Source: Armatimonadota bacterium (lineage in GTDB: Bacteria > Armatimonadota > Fimbriimonadia > Fimbriimonadales > Fimbriimonadaceae). From it: a stretch of 23,253 bases of DNA. The position numbers were made by a program, and so were the translations under genes. The notes beneath the pieces are model-generated. The model saw only the letters and a list, made by a program, of their open reading frames with translations. It had not been told where the DNA came from and ran no database searches. The stretch lies in the NCBI GenBank assembly GCA_023392285.1, contig JAEVZK010000069.1, forward strand, positions 1 through 23,253, written 5' to 3'. Of this stretch, positions 15,337-22,325 are shown one piece after another (within the stretch, counting starts at the first letter, position 1; every line of letters starts with the position of its first letter).

Positions 15337-15891
15337 TTGATCTATCTTCTTGCTTTCCTTATCGCTCTCGTTCTCGTCGCGTTCGCTCTCTCCTACAACA
15401 AGCTCGTCTCGCTTCGCCAGCTCACGCGCAATGCCTGGTCGGACGTCGACGTCTACCTCAAGCGCCGCGCCGAGCTTATCCCCAATCTCGTCGCGAGCGT
15501 GAAAGGGTATGCAACCCACGAGCAGAAGACTCTCGAAGACACAATTGCCGCCAGAAATCAGGCGCTCAGCGCAAAGAGCGTCGCCGGGCGCGCGGATGCC
15601 GAGCAACAGGTTTCCAGCGGCGTCTCTCGCGTGATCGCAGTGGCCGAATCATATCCAGACCTGAAGGCGAGTTCAAATTTCCTAAATCTGCAGCAAGGAT
15701 TGACCGAAACCGAGAAGCTCATCGCCAGCGCGCGCCAATACTACAACGCCTGCGTACGAGACTACAACACCGCGACCGAAGCTTTTCCAAGCTCGATCGC
15801 GGCCAGCCTTTTCGCGTTCAAGCCCGCTGAGTTCTTCCAATTAGAAACAGCCGCCGAACGCGAAGTTCCGCGGCTGGAAGGTTTGCCTTAA
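15337..15891 (+). CDS. LemA family protein
   Basis: A 184-residue membrane-anchored protein of the LemA family. It has a single N-terminal hydrophobic helix (IYLLAFLIALVLVAFAL) and then the family signature YNKLVSLRQLTRNAWSDVDV followed by YLKRRAELIPNLVASVKGYA, with the rest predicted helical (EQKTLEDTIAARNQA, LKASSNFLNLQQGLTETEKL, ARQYYNACVRDYNTATEAFP). The FPSSIAA...F.PAEFFQLE ending is also conserved. The family is widespread; its role is poorly known and often membrane-stress related. TTG 15337 is the best start since no ATG or GTG lies near the expected N-terminus. It follows the exporter by 36 bases and ends twelve bases from the convergent lipoprotein gene. Confidence 0.93.
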   Translation: MIYLLAFLIALVLVAFALSYNKLVSLRQLTRNAWSDVDVYLKRRAELIPNLVASVKGYATHEQKTLEDTIAARNQALSAKSVAGRADAEQQVSSGVSRVIAVAESYPDLKASSNFLNLQQGLTETEKLIASARQYYNACVRDYNTATEAFPSSIAASLFAFKPAEFFQLETAAEREVPRLEGLP

Positions 15892-15903
15892 AGGCGTTCG
15901 GGT

Positions 15904-16827
15904 TTACTTCGGACGGCCGAGGAGCGGCATCGGGAAGGACGGGTGGTATTCGTCGTCAGCCGAGCCGACGAGAATCCGCTGGTTCGTGCCATCCAGATTC
16001 ATCACATACAGGTCCGCAGTCGCACCGCGCTCGCTCACAAAGACGATCGAGGCCGCATCGGGCGCGAAGGTCGGCTCATAGTCCGCACCGGTGTCGCTCG
16101 TTAACTGCGTGACGCCAGTCCCATCGGTATTCATCATGTAAATGTCCGAGTTGGTTGTGCCGCGATTGCTCTCAAACACGATCTTGGTGCCGCCAGCATT
16201 GAAGTTCGGCGTAAAGTCTTGGCCAAGTCCATCCGAGATGAGCTGGACGTTCGTGCCGTCGGTATCCATCGAATAAATCTGATAATCGCCGATGCCTGAA
16301 TCGGAAGTGAAGAAAATCTTCTGGCCATCCGGCGAGAAGACGGCATTGCTGTCGACGATTCCCGAGTTGTTCGTCAGCCGCTGAACGTTGGTCCCGTCTA
16401 CGTTCATGATGTAAATGTCGTAGCCAAAATCATCGCGATCGCTCTCGAAAACGATCTTCGTGCCGTCGGGGCTGAAATGTGGATTGTAATCCTGTGCCGC
16501 GTTATTGGTCAGATTTGTCTGGCCGGTTCCGCTGGCGTTCATGATGTAGATTTCCTCGTTACCATCGCGGTCGGATTCGAACGCGATCTTTGTGCCGTCG
16601 AAGCTGAATGAGGCGAAGCCGTCGAAGGCTGTGTTATTGGTCAGCTTTGTGATCGAGCTGCCTGTTCGCACGTAAACGTCTTGATCCCCGTCCAAATTGC
16701 TGTCGAAGGCCATCGGCTCCGAGAAGGTGATAGAATTCCCTCCTCCTGATCCACTGCAGCCTACGAGAATCAATGAAGTGGCAGCGGTGACGCTTGCCAG
16801 GGCCAGGAAAACAAAACTTGTCTTCAT
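15904..16827 (-). CDS. TolB-like beta-propeller lipoprotein
   Basis: The 307-residue protein begins MKTSFVFLALASVTAATSLI and reaches the lipobox LVGC (Cys24), so it is an exported lipoprotein. Six similar blades follow, each with the pattern F.PDGTKI.FESDRD....IY.MN.DGT....LT (PD40/WD40-like repeats as in the TolB C-terminal domain). The Asp-rich loops (DSNLDGDQD) may bind calcium. There is no TolB N-terminal domain, so this is not TolB itself; a surface or periplasmic binding role is likely. ATG 16827 is chosen for the signal peptide; an open frame continues upstream to 17049 but has no export signal. A perfect TATAAT lies seven bases before the ATG. Confidence 0.88.
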   Translation of the reverse strand: MKTSFVFLALASVTAATSLILVGCSGSGGGNSITFSEPMAFDSNLDGDQDVYVRTGSSITKLTNNTAFDGFASFSFDGTKIAFESDRDGNEEIYIMNASGTGQTNLTNNAAQDYNPHFSPDGTKIVFESDRDDFGYDIYIMNVDGTNVQRLTNNSGIVDSNAVFSPDGQKIFFTSDSGIGDYQIYSMDTDGTNVQLISDGLGQDFTPNFNAGGTKIVFESNRGTTNSDIYMMNTDGTGVTQLTSDTGADYEPTFAPDAASIVFVSERGATADLYVMNLDGTNQRILVGSADDEYHPSFPMPLLGRPK

Positions 16828-16834
16828 GCTGGTA

Positions 16835-16840
16835 ATTATA
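16835..16840 (-). promoter_or_regulatory. TATAAT -10 box, 7 bases before the TolB-like lipoprotein gene
   Basis: Minus-strand TATAAT-TACCAGC-ATG with TTGCTC 17 bases upstream. A perfect -10 this close places the transcription start at the ATG. No Shine-Dalgarno sequence is present. The clearest leaderless candidate by -10 match. Confidence 0.6.
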
Positions 16841-16894
16841 TGGAACTTTTGCGCCAAGAGCAACATTTTTTGTGGCGGAGTGGACAAAACAAGC

Positions 16895-16914
16895 GCTTTT
16901 CTACTGTGAAAAGC
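16895..16914. repeat. Inverted repeat GCTTTTC-N6-GAAAAGC
   Basis: A perfect 7-base inverted repeat with the 6-base spacer TACTGT, in the 152-base gap (16828-16979) between the lipoprotein gene and its upstream neighbour. It lies about 55 bases upstream of the TATAAT box, so it could be a regulator site; a short weak hairpin in mRNA of the upstream gene is the other option. Confidence 0.3.
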
Positions 16915-16979
16915 TAACCGGAGGGACGCCCGGCTCTCCGCGGTGAGAAGCTGGCCACCAGTGGCGGGGGTGCCCGCGA

Positions 16980-17369
16980 TCATTGAGTCAGCAGAAGCTC
17001 TTCGGTCGATCTGAGTTCTTCGATGGAGATGTCTTCTTTTGCCGGCCACATTTCGAACGGGCCGCCATACTCACGATAAGAAACGGGGGACCATCGCCCA
17101 TGCACCATTTGGCCGTCCCATTTGCCGACGTAGAGATACGGAATGCCGACTCCGCCCATGGCGGACGTGCAGTAGGTGTATTTGCGAATCAGCTCGACGG
17201 TGCCTTCCGCATCGTGCTCACCCTCGACCACGAAGTTGCCATCGGCGTCGGTTCCGGTGCCGGAGATCGTCGACTCAGTAATGATCAGATCGAGCGATTC
17301 GGAAATCCTTCGCCCATCTTGGATAGACCAGCCCGTCCATGGGCCGGTCAGGTTCGCGAGCGCTCTCAT
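16980..17369 (-). CDS. Small beta-rich protein, lipocalin-like, unknown function
   Basis: A 129-residue protein without signal peptide. It opens LTGPWTGWSIQDGRR and continues with alternating short strands and turns (LDLIITESTISGTGTDADGN, FVVEGEHDAEGTVELIRKYT, YLYVGKWDGQMVHGRWSPVS), the look of a small antiparallel barrel: a G.W.G opening, an I.G.G.D..G.F turn and a later V.GKWDG...GRW turn. I cannot name the family; lipocalin-like is a fold guess. ATG 17369 is preceded by AAGG almost in contact and by TAAGCT six bases upstream. It starts 34 bases after the end of the broken HNH frame on the same strand. Confidence 0.65.
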   Translation of the reverse strand: MRALANLTGPWTGWSIQDGRRISESLDLIITESTISGTGTDADGNFVVEGEHDAEGTVELIRKYTYCTSAMGGVGIPYLYVGKWDGQMVHGRWSPVSYREYGGPFEMWPAKEDISIEELRSTEELLLTQ

Positions 17370-17375
17370 GCCTTG

Positions 17376-17381
17376 AGCTTA
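17376..17381 (-). promoter_or_regulatory. TAAGCT -10-like box, 6 bases before the small beta-rich gene
   Basis: Minus-strand TAAGCT-CAAGGC-ATG. The same hexamer occurs at the same distance before the amidohydrolase and the methyltransferase. Confidence 0.4.
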
Positions 17382-17403
17382 CCGAGCCGCGCCCCCGATT
17401 CGA

Positions 17404-18111
17404 TCACGAAGGGTTTTTCGGCCTTGCTGCGGCGGCAGATTCACCGAGCGCACGCTGCTTGCGTCGCTGGAGAAAGGCCCGCCAATCCCAATTGGCAGGG
17501 TCATCGCAGATGCGGACGGGCGCTTCGGCTCCGACTCTCGGGGCAAGCTGCTCATAAAGCTCGCGCAAATGGGGCGAGGAACGATATTGCTCTTCTTCGA
17601 AGCCGGTTGAACGATTGCAGCGCGAGCACACGGCCCGCAAATTGATCGGACGGTTTCACCCCGAGCCGGTGTGATCCACGCCCGTCGCGGGAGCCCCACA
17701 GACCGCACAGACTTCGCCATCACGCTCGATGACCTTAGCGATCTGCTTTGCCGTCATGAGTTTTTGGCGTAAGGGAAAGCCTCCTCCGGCAAGGTTCCAG
17801 AAGGCTTGCCCGCTGCCGAGCTGACGCTCAGGATCGAGCAGGGTGCCAGTCTCTACCGCGTTGCGGAATTGACGGACGAACGCGCTTTCCTGTCGACAAT
17901 AGTCAGAACAGTATGGCGACTTGAACGAGTTCGATGGGGAATCGCAGTTGGGACACCTTGTGCAATCCTCCTGGATGGTTTCGCTTCGCGGAGAAGCTAA
18001 TGCAGCATCGAGGAGGGGAGCGAGAACGGCTCGCATGCGATCTTCAGGAAGCGAGAGATCGCTGGGCAGAGCTCTGCGCACCTCATCGAGTTTTGCTTGC
18101 CATTGCGTCAC
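17404..18111 (-). pseudogene. HNH nuclease-like gene interrupted by one in-frame TGA
   Basis: The first 151 residues hold a cysteine cluster (CPNC near residue 53, then PYCSDYCR), then ERDGEVCAVCGAPATGVDH, the first half of an HNH domain. A TGA at 17658-17656 follows HTGSG. The same frame then reads NRPINLRAVCSRCNRSTGF, the second half with the expected Asn-Leu-Arg and CxxCN, and runs to a TGA at 17404-17406 after WDWRAFLQRRKQ. No shift is needed: replacing one codon restores a 235-residue nuclease. Such proteins bind zinc and cut DNA, with unknown role here. GTG 18111 has TAAAAT five bases upstream and lies eight bases after the previous stop. It may be a pseudogene, a sequencing error or a read-through gene. 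Confidence 0.75.
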
Positions 18112-18116
18112 GTCTC

Positions 18117-18122
18117 ATTTTA
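18117..18122 (-). promoter_or_regulatory. TAAAAT -10-like box, 5 bases before the HNH gene
   Basis: Minus-strand TAAAAT-GAGAC-GTG; five of six bases match TATAAT. The first three bases are the stop codon of the upstream lipocalin-like frame, the same arrangement as aroA/cmk. Confidence 0.4.
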
Positions 18123-18644
18123 TCTATGAGCGAAGGCTTTACGTAAGGCAGAGATCCACTTCTTCGGGGCCTGTATGAGGTTCCAGTTTGGTGTTGCGCG
18201 GGTGCTCGTCTCGCGGTGCAGATATGCCGAAAGTGGCTGTCCGACCATGAACGGATCGTCCTTTGGGAAGTCCTTTTGCTCCTCTTTGAAATCCGTAACG
18301 AATCGATCGACGTCATCCGGGCCGATGATCACCCATTCATTCCCCCACTTCAGCAAGATTGTCACTCTTTTGGTCGACTTTCCGCCTGGCGCGGTTGTGT
18401 CGATCATCAGGTCGTCTTTCGAAAATTTCCAGGTGCCGATTTAGCTGCTTTCATACTGGCCATTCGGCATCATCACATCGGTGAACGTCTTGCCCGAGCA
18501 AGTGCCATCCGCCGCTAACGTCAGGCTCTCACCGGTGAAGCCTCCCGAGTAACTAAACTCGCCCGCAAGCTCACGAGCGGAGGGCAGACGCAACTCACGT
18601 ATTTGCAACGATCCGAGGCAGGCGAGCGCGAGGGCATTGATCAC
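18120..18644 (-). pseudogene. Lipocalin-like secreted protein gene interrupted by one in-frame TAA
   Basis: From GTG 18644 the frame gives INALALACLGSLQI (a possible export or lipoprotein signal), then FSYSGGFTGESLTLAADGTC, SGKTFTDVMMPNGQYESS and a TAA at 18443-18441. The same frame continues IGTWKFSKDDLMIDTTAPGG, TILLKWGNEWVIIGPDD and ends KKWISALRKAFAHR before a TAA at 18122-18120. The combination SLTL..DGT......G.Y....GTW.F..D.L.I is one beta-barrel pattern, so the stop splits one protein of about 174 residues. A one-base change from AAA, CAA, GAA or a similar codon would explain it. The start is supported by a strong promoter whose -10 lies six bases before the GTG. Confidence 0.7.
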
Positions 18645-18650
18645 TGTCCC

Positions 18651-18679
18651 ATTGTAGCCACTTGGGGATAAGCTGTCCA
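18651..18679 (-). promoter_or_regulatory. Promoter TGGACA-N17-TACAAT of the lipocalin-like gene
   Basis: Minus strand: -35 TGGACA (18674-18679, five of six), spacer of exactly 17, -10 TACAAT (18651-18656, five of six), then GGGACA and GTG. The predicted transcription start falls on the GTG, so the message would be leaderless. The best full promoter in the window after the sigma-28 one. Confidence 0.65.
18669..18674 (+). promoter_or_regulatory. TAAGCT -10-like box, 6 bases before the methyltransferase
   Basis: TAAGCT-GTCCAC-TTG on the plus strand. Its last base is shared with the -35 of the opposite promoter, so the two transcripts cannot easily be initiated together. No clear -35. Confidence 0.35.
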
Positions 18680-18680
18680 C

Positions 18681-19520
18681 TTGAGAAGCAATCTCGACCA
18701 GTGGTCCAGCGAATCTCTGGCCGCATGCTGCTTGAGCGACCCGGCAATTCAGCAAGCTCAGATCAGGTACCGAATGGAACTTGCTCGCACTTGGGAGATT
18801 GGCCCGGGGAGCCGTATCCTTGAGATCGGCTGTGGGCAAGGCAATATGACTTCGGTTCTTGCGGCTGCGGTGGGTGCAGAGGGCCTTGTCGACGCGGTTG
18901 ACTCGGCTCCGGGAACTTACGGTGCTCCGGAGACGCTGGCGCAGGCCACTGCCTTCTTGGCGAACTCGCCGGTGGGGAAACCCATTCGTTTTCATCTTGA
19001 AACGCAGCTTCAGGAGTCGGCGCTACTGGAAAATCACTACGACGCGGCTGTCCTCGCGCACTCAAGTTGGTACACGCGAAGCGACGAAGAGCTTGTCCAG
19101 CTATTGGAACTGGCTCGGTCCGTCGCTGACTCGCTCATGTTCGCGGAATGGGACCTGCGTCCACAGAAGGTGGAGCAAGTTCCGCACCTTCTGGCGGTGA
19201 TGATTCAAGGGCAAATTGAGAGCTTTCGGCAGGGGAGCGAGGCGAATGTGAGGAACGCGTTCTCGCGTGAACATGGATTGGACATGATTGAGCAGGCGGG
19301 CTGGACGATCCTGCAGGTCTTTAGCCCGGATACTTCGGATCAACAAGATGGTGCCTGGGAAGTGGCGGATTGCCTGCGTTTTGCCGGACGCCACCTCGAT
19401 GAAACGGACATGCCTGGCAAGGCGAAGACGTTCGTCGCCTCGCAAGTCGACTTGCTGAAGAGTTATTCGTCTCAGCATGTGCGGTCCTTGCCCTCTTACG
19501 CGCTCGTGGCTGGCAAATAG
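18681..19520 (+). CDS. SAM-dependent methyltransferase
   Basis: A 279-residue cytosolic class I methyltransferase. The SAM-binding loop ILEIGCGQGNMTSVL lies at about residues 45-59, followed by VDAVDSAPGTYG (the acidic residue that holds the ribose) and YDAAVLAHSSWYTRSDEELV (motif IV region). The remainder, including the helical VPHLLAVMIQGQIES and the end LKSYSSQHVRSLPSYALVAG, is probably the substrate-binding part. The substrate is unknown. TTG 18681 is the only plausible start before the SAM loop, apart from an internal ATG at residue 32; it has TAAGCT six bases upstream. The gene diverges from the broken lipocalin-like gene and ends in a bidirectional terminator. Confidence 0.87.
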   Translation: MRSNLDQWSSESLAACCLSDPAIQQAQIRYRMELARTWEIGPGSRILEIGCGQGNMTSVLAAAVGAEGLVDAVDSAPGTYGAPETLAQATAFLANSPVGKPIRFHLETQLQESALLENHYDAAVLAHSSWYTRSDEELVQLLELARSVADSLMFAEWDLRPQKVEQVPHLLAVMIQGQIESFRQGSEANVRNAFSREHGLDMIEQAGWTILQVFSPDTSDQQDGAWEVADCLRFAGRHLDETDMPGKAKTFVASQVDLLKSYSSQHVRSLPSYALVAGK

Positions 19521-19522
19521 AA

Positions 19523-19552
19523 AAGCCCTCCACGCTTTTGCGCGGAGGGCTT
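19523..19552. terminator. Bidirectional terminator between the methyltransferase and the S41 protease
   Basis: AAGCCCTCC (19523-19531) pairs with GGAGGGCTT (19544-19552), continued by CGC/GCG around a TTTT loop with one A-C mismatch. On the minus strand the stem is followed by TTTTC; on the plus strand by TTCTCT. It begins two bases after the methyltransferase stop and serves the convergent protease gene too. Confidence 0.85.
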
Positions 19553-19575
19553 CTCTGCTTGGTTGCTTCGTTCCG

Positions 19576-20868
19576 TTAGTTGCCCGAAGCTGTCCTTGGA
19601 GTCTTCGCGAGAAGGTTGATCGCGAGGAGCCATGCCGGATCCTGCTCGCCTTTCTTCAGATAAGCAACGTCCTTCGATTGAGCGTCAGGCACAATGCCGT
19701 TCGCCTCAAGTCGCACTCCCTTAACGGACACGTAGTCACTGATCGGGTACTGCATGTTGAATCCACGAGGCAGGGGGCTGATGACGGAGACGAGAACTGC
19801 GCCAGCCGACTTCTGCCCAACTACCGGAGCGTTCAGCTGCTCTTTCAGAGCTTCCGCGGTGATTTCCGAAGCTGATCCAGACCCGCCGTTGACAAGCACG
19901 GCGACGTTGCCCTTGTACTGAATTGGGCTGCTGCCGGTCTTGATTTTGTTTGGTGCAAATGCCGCCACTGCCTTCAGGTCCTTAGGATCTCCCTTGGTTT
20001 CTTCAACATAGTTGTCGATCAGACGCTTGTTGATAAAGGTGCCGATCTCCGTCCCCTTGGGAAGAACCATGCTCAAGAAGTGAAGCATGTTCATGACTGC
20101 TCCGCCGCCGTTGTTCCGCAAGTCGACGATGAGGTTCTTGGCCGGAAGCGCTTCCTTCATCAGCTTCTCGACGTTGTCCCTGCTATAAGAGAGATCAAAG
20201 GTGTGAATGGCCAGCACAGCGGTGTCCTTGTTTACCCAGGTCAACTCTTCTGGCTGAACGGTCGAAAACGGCTGCCGCACAACCTTGTACATCTTAATCG
20301 TGCCATCGGCCTTCTTCACCTTCAGGTTGACGGAGGTCCCTTGATCACCAGCGATGTAGGTCGGTCCATCGGCCTTGTGTCCATCCGCTTCCATGATGAG
20401 GTCGCCTGCTTCCAAGCCAGCCTTTTCGGCGGGACCTCCGGGGATGATGCTGGTAATAAACACCCCATCTTCCTGGATTTGAATTCGGACCCCAATGCCT
20501 ACCTTGCTTCCGCTTGTGCGGGCTTCTACGGCACTCGGAGGCATGAGCACGATGTGGCTGATGTTGAACTGCTCGTGCAATCCGCGGTTAATCAAGCCAG
20601 CAAATTCGTCCTCGGATTTAGCTTTGTCAGCATCGACGCGAATTTTTGCTAGTTCCGCCTTCCAAGTTGAGAAGTCGATGCCGGGGACATAGGCCGAATT
20701 CAGGACGTAATTCGACATTCCTTCAATGACTTCGTCTTTCGCCTTCTGATTCCAGACAGGCTTGTCGGCAGCGGTCGAATGTGGCCGCTGGGCTAAGATG
20801 GTGGCGGGTGCGATCACCAGCGCCAAAACCGCGGCTGCGGCTCTAATTCCGTTTTGCAATTTGCTCAT
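19576..20868 (-). CDS. Exported S41 family (C-terminal processing) peptidase with PDZ domain
   Basis: The 430-residue protein has a signal peptide (cleavage near ILA-Q), a helical N-terminal part, a PDZ domain (about residues 110-195: GIGVRIQ, VFITSIIPGGPAEKAGLEAG, DLIMEADG) and an S41 protease core (LIVDLRNNGGGAVMNM, then VAVLVNGGSGSASEITAEAL). The serine of GSASE (about 332-334) and the lysine of VGQKSAG (about 353) form the usual Ser/Lys pair. Such proteases trim periplasmic proteins from their C-termini. ATG 20868 is chosen because GGAAAG lies seven bases upstream and the signal peptide begins there; in-frame starts at 20889 and 20901 are alternatives. It ends at a bidirectional terminator. 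Confidence 0.93.
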   Translation of the reverse strand: MSKLQNGIRAAAAVLALVIAPATILAQRPHSTAADKPVWNQKAKDEVIEGMSNYVLNSAYVPGIDFSTWKAELAKIRVDADKAKSEDEFAGLINRGLHEQFNISHIVLMPPSAVEARTSGSKVGIGVRIQIQEDGVFITSIIPGGPAEKAGLEAGDLIMEADGHKADGPTYIAGDQGTSVNLKVKKADGTIKMYKVVRQPFSTVQPEELTWVNKDTAVLAIHTFDLSYSRDNVEKLMKEALPAKNLIVDLRNNGGGAVMNMLHFLSMVLPKGTEIGTFINKRLIDNYVEETKGDPKDLKAVAAFAPNKIKTGSSPIQYKGNVAVLVNGGSGSASEITAEALKEQLNAPVVGQKSAGAVLVSVISPLPRGFNMQYPISDYVSVKGVRLEANGIVPDAQSKDVAYLKKGEQDPAWLLAINLLAKTPRTASGN

Positions 20869-21059
20869 GCTTAACTTTCCAATACTCATTATGAGGGCCA
20901 AAGTTCACCCGTTTGGCAATAAAATCGCCCGTTGGACCTAAAGAAGCGCTAGAGAAGCACCATGGCGCTCTGAAGGCTCTGCGTCCTCGCCTGCCGTTCC
21001 TTAATGAATCTAGCTAGTGCTACCTTGGCGGCAACTCAATTAATTCAATTTTCACTCTC
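20869..21059. other. 191-base intergenic region upstream of the S41 protease gene
   Basis: Carries the protease ribosome binding site (GGAAAG on the minus strand). It must hold the protease promoter unless there is read-through from the gene at 21060, but I see no good -35/-10 pair: a CATAAT box (minus strand, 20887-20892) has no partner at the right distance. No RNA gene, repeat or terminator hairpin with a T-run is apparent. Confidence 0.4.
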
Positions 21060-22322
21060 TCACTTGATCGCCGAAAGCGGCAGATAATTTTTCGCAGGTA
21101 GGCGGAATGTGGAAGCCGGCAGTTGCTTCTGGACGCTCGAATATTTGAAGGTGCGCGTATTCTCCGCCAGCAGCTCCTTCTTTTCGCCGAGGGTTCGAGA
21201 GGTCACGGTTGAGATCAGGTGATTATCTTGCCGGACGAGGAGAGAAATTTCGAGGAAATTCGAATCTAATTCGACGGCGTCACAAACGAGCGATCCTATC
21301 TTAACTCGTCCTTTACTGCGAATGCGCAGGCTCGGGTGGAGCCAGGCGTCGAGGGGATTTCGCTGAACAATTAACGCTTGCAGCATCGGCTCCATCGGTT
21401 GGCCCAGAATTCTTAGATAGCTTGAAATTGCGTTTTGCTTGCATGAGCCACGATACACCTTGCCATCCCAAAATGTCTGTATCGTCAAAACTCCACCTGA
21501 ATAGACCCAATCCAGCTTCGGCTGGCGTTCGCGGAATGAGTTGCCGTTAATCCAAATCGCGACCTTCTTCTCAGGTCCATCCACGGTGAAGGCCACTTGC
21601 TTCAAATTGGAATAAGCCTTCAGAGCCTGATCCAACACCTTCTTTGCGGCAGGGTCGGCATTCTTGACATCGACGTGCTCAAAGAGAGTTCGAACCAGCT
21701 TTGCACTTCTGGGAGGGGCAAACGCAAGCGACCTTGGTGCGGGTTGGTAGCGATAGCTCCACACTAATTTGGAGATTGGGCCCTGAAGTAGCGCCTCGGT
21801 GAGCAGGTGCGAACTCGCCGAGAAATCAAATCGGGTTTTCACCGCGCCCGCTGGCACTTTCCCGCTCCGAACCAAGGACAATTTGTCGCCGGTTCGGAAT
21901 ACCTTCCAGCCGGGGAGCTCGCGGAATGGACTTAGGAATGCCTCCATCGAAGTGGGAGATAATTGGGCAGACACGACGTCTTGAAGTCCACCCATCATGT
22001 TCGCCAACCGGTTGACGATCGGCCCCCTGGTTGGGGCGGGTCGAACGACCTTCTCATTCGATGCTGGATCGTATCCGATAAAGTTCTTACTGTCGAGCCA
22101 GAAGACCAAGTCTTGACGACCCGCGGTTAATCTGGCCATCTTAACTCGGTTTGGATATTGGAAAGCGAGTTCGTAGGCGTGACTCTCTACCGAGCCCTGA
22201 TAGTTGCTATCCATCTTGATGGACACGGCAAAACTCTTGCGAGCTTTGAACGCAGCAATGCTCGCATCGATGATCTGCTTGGGAGTCGGGGCGGCGAGGG
22301 CGAGAACGAGAGCGTAAATCAT
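21060..22322 (-). CDS. Exported protein with two LolA-like halves, unknown function
   Basis: The 420-residue protein starts with a short signal-like stretch (MIYALVLALAAPTP) and appears to be an internal duplication. Each half opens with a helix and then meandering strands: IIDASIAAFKARKSFAVSIK (about 17-36) and VLDQALKAYSNLKQVAFTVD (about 230-249), each followed by a WIDG-like turn (FWLDSKNFIGYD; IWINGNSF). This resembles the open barrel of LolA/LolB lipoprotein carriers and DUF2092 proteins; the assignment is by pattern only. The late KIGSLVCDAVEL and LLVRQDNHLIST fit the C-terminal half of that fold. It starts three bases after the permease stop, so it is co-transcribed with the ABC importer genes. 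Confidence 0.65.
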   Translation of the reverse strand: MIYALVLALAAPTPKQIIDASIAAFKARKSFAVSIKMDSNYQGSVESHAYELAFQYPNRVKMARLTAGRQDLVFWLDSKNFIGYDPASNEKVVRPAPTRGPIVNRLANMMGGLQDVVSAQLSPTSMEAFLSPFRELPGWKVFRTGDKLSLVRSGKVPAGAVKTRFDFSASSHLLTEALLQGPISKLVWSYRYQPAPRSLAFAPPRSAKLVRTLFEHVDVKNADPAAKKVLDQALKAYSNLKQVAFTVDGPEKKVAIWINGNSFRERQPKLDWVYSGGVLTIQTFWDGKVYRGSCKQNAISSYLRILGQPMEPMLQALIVQRNPLDAWLHPSLRIRSKGRVKIGSLVCDAVELDSNFLEISLLVRQDNHLISTVTSRTLGEKKELLAENTRTFKYSSVQKQLPASTFRLPAKNYLPLSAIK

Positions 22323-22325
22323 ATC

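Noticed and set aside
16828..17049. N-terminal extension of the TolB-like protein
   Set aside because: It would bury the lipoprotein signal peptide; the TATAAT box and the lipobox point to ATG 16827.
17656..17658. TGA as a selenocysteine or tryptophan codon
   Set aside because: Other genes in the window stop at TGA, no selenocysteine element is evident, and HNH enzymes do not use selenocysteine. Not formally excluded without homologues.
18645..18995. Upstream extension of the lipocalin-like frame by 117 codons
   Set aside because: It runs antisense through the methyltransferase SAM-binding region, has a basic low-complexity translation, and the promoter supports GTG 18644.
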